Source: Arenicola marina (taxonomy: Eukaryota; Annelida; Polychaeta; Arenicolidae). From it: a stretch of DNA of 64,000 nucleotides. Position 1 is the stretch's first letter. The number at the start of each line of letters is the position of its first letter. The stretch is from assembly GCA_964019135.1 (NCBI GenBank), contig OZ025265.1:24651143-24715142 (forward strand). Direction: 5' to 3'. A model generated the notes under the pieces. That model had not been told where the DNA came from. It saw only the letters and a list, made by a program, of their open reading frames with translations, and searched no databases. Below, in pieces: positions 59,210 to 64,000 of this stretch. The position numbers and the translations under genes were made by a program.

Positions 59210-60079
59210 ACGACCTGACAAATTGTAAACGCCGGTGGCTGAACTTTTGCGTATAAAGTCAATATCTAGGCCTACTGTGTCACCATTCATTGGATTTGAA
59301 GACGTCCTTTCTGGCTTCACCATGGATATCTATACAAATTCTCACATCGAATGTGAAGATACATGTTGCCAGTCAATGAATATCATGGCCAGTATGTCTT
59401 GGAAGTTACGTTGTGGGCAGCTTCTGGAGGCCCGGGACAGGCTGATCAATGGGTCGTCTGTAAACACTGTGATATACCACTTAGCGTCATGTTGGCTGGC
59501 CTGACCAGTAAACAGGGCATTTTATTTCTAATTTGGGACCGATGTTAATGGCGTACTGTGGTCTTTTGGTTGGTTAAATGGTTATGGTTAAACGGCACAC
59601 TTTGGTGCATTGGTCGGATCCAGTGGTGCACTTCGCATGGTCCATGCACCAGGTTAAGTAAGGCACCTTCCACCGTGCATCAACAGGGTTCCTGTTACAC
59701 TGTCCGTGCAGCGACCGTATTAAATAATGGGCTGTGACTGGCTTGAATGCGCAGGGAAGGCGACTGTTGATGTCTGGTGATCAAAAAGGTTTCTCGTACG
59801 AATATATGCAAACTGTACGAACAAGACAGGAGCCACAACGAACTGCCCACGTGTATTATGGGCGGGTCCCGCCGATGACCATAGGAATCACATCGGCTGG
59901 AACCTGCGTAACCTTCAGGGTAAACTTTATCAAGAGGCCAGACACGTGGCGCAGGTTGCAGCGGAGCTGACACCTTGCGTGTCCCATCGCAGTAGTCCTA
60001 CCAAGGGTAATAGAAACCTTTGTTCTACTGTACCATCGACGCAGGAACAGTAAGAATCTAACCGGGAGGTGTGCATTAT
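59210..60079. other. Downstream intergenic, no gene seen
   Basis: Mixed sequence. Short frames have no family signature. Nothing supported. Confidence 0.5.
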
Positions 60080-60262
60080 GGTGACGTAAATATACATTTG
60101 AGTGACGTAATCAAACATTTTTAGTGGCGTAAAAAAAATTTTTTTAGTGGCGTAAACAAACATTTCATTGACGTAAACAAACATTTTAATGACGTCAACA
60201 CACATTTTAATGACGTCAACACACATTTTAGTGACGTAAACAAATATTATTCTGACGTATTT
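60080..60262 (+). repeat. About 22-bp GACGTAAAC repeat
   Basis: About eight diverged units of GTGACGTAAACAAACATTTT, including two TGACGTCA octamers (60190, 60211). A related block TATTGTGACGTAAACACACA lies at 60755-60850. Confidence 0.88.
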
Positions 60263-60754
60263 TACGTAGCTTTGGTAATAAGTAGATGCAGTTTTAATGA
60301 GCTGCCAAAGTTGATAGCGCTGCACAGAGCATAGGTAGGACCTGTAAATACCACTCTTCTTCCGAACAAAAAATCCCGTTAATGGTGTCGATAATAATAT
60401 ATAGCGGTAACCCGGGCATCCTTGTCACGTATCTCTTGTCACGTGACTGTTAGCACCTGATCCAAACCCCACGAGACAATCCTCACTTGGCCAAAACTCA
60501 AGTGACCAATCGTTTATTGTAACTGTGTCTTTACTTCTTATGTTCTGATGTGTGTTAAATACTCATACATAGATATCAAGTGAGTTTTTTTTTATCGTTA
60601 GCATTGTTCTGAATGGGACGTTCAGCTCTGTCCAGTACTGTACCACTGACCCACAGGTGGGAGCCCTGGAACATGGCCACAATACCCCAGCGACATGGAT
60701 GGAGCGAAGAGTGCATGAAGGTGTACGATATATGTGATGCATTGTGGCTGCACT

Positions 60755-60850
60755 ATTGTGACGTAAACACGAACTGTTGTGACGTAAACACACACTATTG
60801 TCAGGTTAACACACACTATTGTGACGTACGCATCAACTATTGTGGCGTGC
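60755..60850 (+). repeat. 20-bp GTGACGTAAACAC repeat
   Basis: Four to five units of ACTATTGTGACGTAAACACA with changes. Related in core sequence to the repeat 500 bases upstream. Confidence 0.8.
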
Positions 60851-63800
60851 AGAGCCGCAGAAAGATGCCTGTACCTGTTTTCTAGCCTGTGAGTTACCAG
60901 CTATATTGAATTCCTTGCCTCCAGTAGTTAAACCACTACTTGCAATGTCTGGTCACTGTACAAGATTTACCTAAACACGCCCTTGTATAATATCATAATT
61001 GTGCCTCCCACCAAGTCTTTTAACATAGCGTATATATAGAGAGATATATATATTTAAGTTTCGCTTGCTCTCAAAATCAATGTTGATCTCGAAAGTACAA
61101 TTATTGTCAAACTTTCTACAGCGGGGATAAAAGATAGGGTTATCATTTCCCTATGTAAACAAGGATGTGGAGGGGGTTACTAGGCTAAATGAAGAATGGT
61201 TGTAGTGAAATTATGCCCTCTGTGAAGAATGTTTTAGAGTGAGATGCTGCTTTATATGAAGAATGCTTTCCATGCCAAACTTGCTTCTTAATGCATTTAT
61301 CCAAACACATTTAGATCAGCATGAACGATCCAGGTTTTTCACGTGTGTTGTGGCGACCGCCGATGTGTTGTTTCCCGCTGTCCGTGTGCTGGCTTGGAGA
61401 GAGTATACTAGTACACAGCGACGGTCTAACAGCCCAGCTTCATTTTGTGGTACGTGGTTTATAGACGCAGCCTTTCACAGGGGCTAGATCGCGCCCGGAT
61501 TGGATGTGTGATGCGTATATGAGCAGCCAGGATGACGACTGAGTACTCGCTCGTCTTCAGCATGGTTGTGGCTTTTATTGTTGTGTTACCATGGCAACAG
61601 CTTTAGCTAGTGGCCCCCATGCATCACGTGAGCTGGCTGGGTGACCGTGTTAAGTAAGCCACTTCGGTGGAGAAAGAAGCATCATGCACGAGGCAGAAAG
61701 ACCCTATGTATGGTACTCTCACTGCGCTAGATGCATGGTTACGTCTGTGTTTGTGGTTTCTGCCGATTATATCTTGGTTTAATTACCTGTTTGCTGATTG
61801 TTGGGATATTTTTGCGCAATTTTAAGACTTCCAATGTTGCTGTCTTGGTTTACTTTTTAACTATTATTGAATGCCCACACTCCGCATGTCGACAAAATGT
61901 TACCTTTTAACTAAGGGGAACGAAAGGTCAGCACACTGAGCTTAATTTAACGATTAGCTTAAAAATCGATCCATTATTTCATGCAATGATAATATACAAC
62001 GAATTTTAAATGAAGTTAGTATTATATGATGTTCAAACTGGCGTTCATATATATAGGTCAAGTATTGAGCGAGATCATGTAATTTAGTACACTTGGTAAA
62101 CAATAAGGATTTTTACTTCGATTTTAATTAATTTGTTTCAATTGCTCTACAAGACCATCCATCGCTTTTAAGTTGGGGGTTCGCATCCGACATGAAGTTT
62201 CTATTTGTGTGCCAGAGATGTCCTATGCTTCTATGAAAACGGAAGGAATCAACCCCTGGGCACATGGCTCTGCACTGCATTGATATTTTATGACCTTGGT
62301 CAAGTTTCATTCTGAACAATATGAGGCTTGCAGATCCATATAAGTTTAAATAATGTGCCATTTGTGCCATAGTTTCGTTTCCTTAAGAGTGGTTTTCTTT
62401 TTTGCTATGCAAAGTTTTTAGCAATAATATGATTAATCACGTAAGTTTGTCATCGAATATAGCTTTTACCAAATTAAGTTTGAGATTATGTTGACGAATC
62501 AAAAGTCAATCCTGTATGCAACCTCCTAAGATGTATGCTAGATGAGAAAGAAAACGCAAGTTTATAGCATGGAAGAAAATAGTTGCGTTACCTTCCGGAC
62601 GAGTATGGTATTTTTGTCATGTGTATCGTCTTTGTATTTTATTGATGATCTATTCTGACCGATTATGTTGATATTTCATCCCTCCCAACAGGTGTCAAAC
62701 ACGGCTTTTTATATAACGTATAACCTCTGCTAAATATTATTTCGTTGCGAACGCATCGACAGCAGGTTTTTACGTGGAAGATGATATCACTTGTATAGCG
62801 TTTTCAGTTACATTTCTGCAGATGAAGGAATGCGGCTTGGTGTGTCAAGCATTCCACCATCTTTATTCGTTGTTCTTCAACAAGTCAGATGAGTCTGAGT
62901 TTAACCCTTAATTTCCATGCCAATGTATATGATGAAAGCCGCGTCTGATCTAAACTGCTATTGACGTGTGTGACGTCACCACTATCAAGGGATGCGTGTT
63001 GCTTGGTTGTCGTCGCTGGATGTAGAAGTCGCTTACAAACTGTGTAGAGTGTAGGTCTGTGCAGGGTGTTCGCTCCGTTAGGGTTAATGACCGTTAATAA
63101 CCGCCACCCCCAGCGTACGAATCTGGTCTCTATTCGACAAACCAAATCAACCCGCCAGTCTGGAAACAAAGGGTCCCATCTTCCACATAATCGGACAGGA
63201 ATCTAATCCAAGTATTGCAGTTTAACCCAGTCGTGTGTAATATGTGAGTTACCTTTATTGCGAGCATTGGTGGACCAACCGTGGTAAGGAAGGCCCGAGA
63301 AAGACAGAGATGAGCTGTCGGCTGGGCCCACCATACTATATACATATGGCGATGGTGATATAAGATTTTCATCCGTAGGTGTAAATATCTGTACCATATG
63401 ATATATTTATTTGTGCCGCACTCTGTTTAAGCTTTTCACTGTGTACCGTGGGATTCATGAACGCTGAGCAGTGTGACCCAAGGGTTCTGAAGGCGCTCAA
63501 AACGCATGTACTCCTGTGTATAGTAAATTTCAGCGGTTAGAACCAAATACACGTACGCTTGCTTCGAAGTAGAATGCGGAAGCGTCTGATGAAACAGTCC
63601 TATTTTATGAACGATCGGGTCGAATGTATGATATTTTCCTGTTTTGTATGTCTTTTTTTATGGACTCAAACGTTGAAGAAATGAAGCTGGTTTGGGACAG
63701 TCAGAATCTGTGCAATTTGGCAAGATTGGTTGGGGGCGATGTTTGGGGTCGGCCTGGTGGTATGATTGTAATAAATGCGGTGTTCAGCATTCAGTGTCGT

Positions 63801-64000
63801 GTGGGCGGAAGGAATGGGTAGTAACGGTACGCGATGGACGCTTCTACCTGCCGCTGTGTGAGATAAAATGTCTTGTCTGTCTGCCTTAAACGTCCAAATA
63901 AAATGTTAAAAGTACTAGATATTGTTTAATTTCATGTCTAAAAGTGCCGACCGGAGGAGGGTGACGATCAGTAAATTTCAAGAGTTCAAATCTTTTCAAC
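60851..64000. other. Downstream intergenic, no gene seen
   Basis: AT-leaning unique sequence. AATAAA at 63897-63902 could be a distal polyadenylation signal of the kinase or belong to another transcript. A TGACGTCA octamer lies at 62971. No exon with a recognisable product on either strand. Confidence 0.5.

Overview
The window is metazoan nuclear DNA. Protein-coding sequence is scattered in 17 short exons with GT...AG introns over about 45 kb. The rest is dominated by tandem minisatellites, tRNA-derived SINE pieces, LINE remnants and long homopolymeric G or C runs. There is a 200-base assembly gap at 35741-35940. The protein is slightly closer, from memory of the family, to the arthropod Eip63E kinase than to vertebrate CDK14. 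I therefore lean towards an invertebrate, perhaps a lophotrochozoan, but I cannot name the species. An amphioxus-like genome is an alternative because of the minisatellite style.

One gene can be fully supported: a plus-strand PFTAIRE-type cyclin-dependent kinase (CDK14/CDK15/Eip63E family), ATG at 12043, stop at 57581-57583. All 17 exons join in phase (2145 nt, 714 codons plus stop). The predicted protein has a long low-complexity N-terminus of about 383 residues and a complete kinase domain at about 384-668. It carries the glycine loop, VALK lysine, PFTAIRE helix, HRDLKPQN loop, DFG and a T-loop serine. By family knowledge it should pair with a cyclin Y-type partner and act at the membrane in Wnt-receptor phosphorylation and cell-cycle-linked signalling.

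Layout: 1-11.9 kb is upstream intergenic DNA with three minisatellites (1-366, 1058-2006, 3782-5165), a decayed LINE 3' end (2462-3300, minus) and SINEs. 12.0-12.4 kb holds a GC-rich 5' leader and exon 1. Intron 1 (12.4-19.1 kb) holds a 33-bp array. Exon 2 is at 19.1 kb. Intron 2 (19.2-39.1 kb) contains several arrays, composite SINEs, a MITE-like element and the gap. Exons 3-7 lie between 39.1 and 45.3 kb. Intron 7 (45.3-51.8 kb) carries two very large arrays (29 bp x about 92 and 63 bp x about 35). Exons 8-17 lie between 51.8 and 57.6 kb. 57.6-64 kb is the putative 3' UTR and downstream intergenic DNA with no second gene that I can recognise.

The most unusual feature is a minisatellite of eleven 81-bp units (43821-44711) that straddles the intron 5/exon 6 boundary. 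Every unit carries the polypyrimidine tract, the AG acceptor and the first 29-30 coding bases of exon 6, and only the last unit continues into the kinase domain. The first ten acceptors each lead to a stop codon after 12 codons. A smaller duplication of the acceptor region sits just upstream of exon 5. No microbial-type operon, CRISPR array or novel multi-gene system is present.
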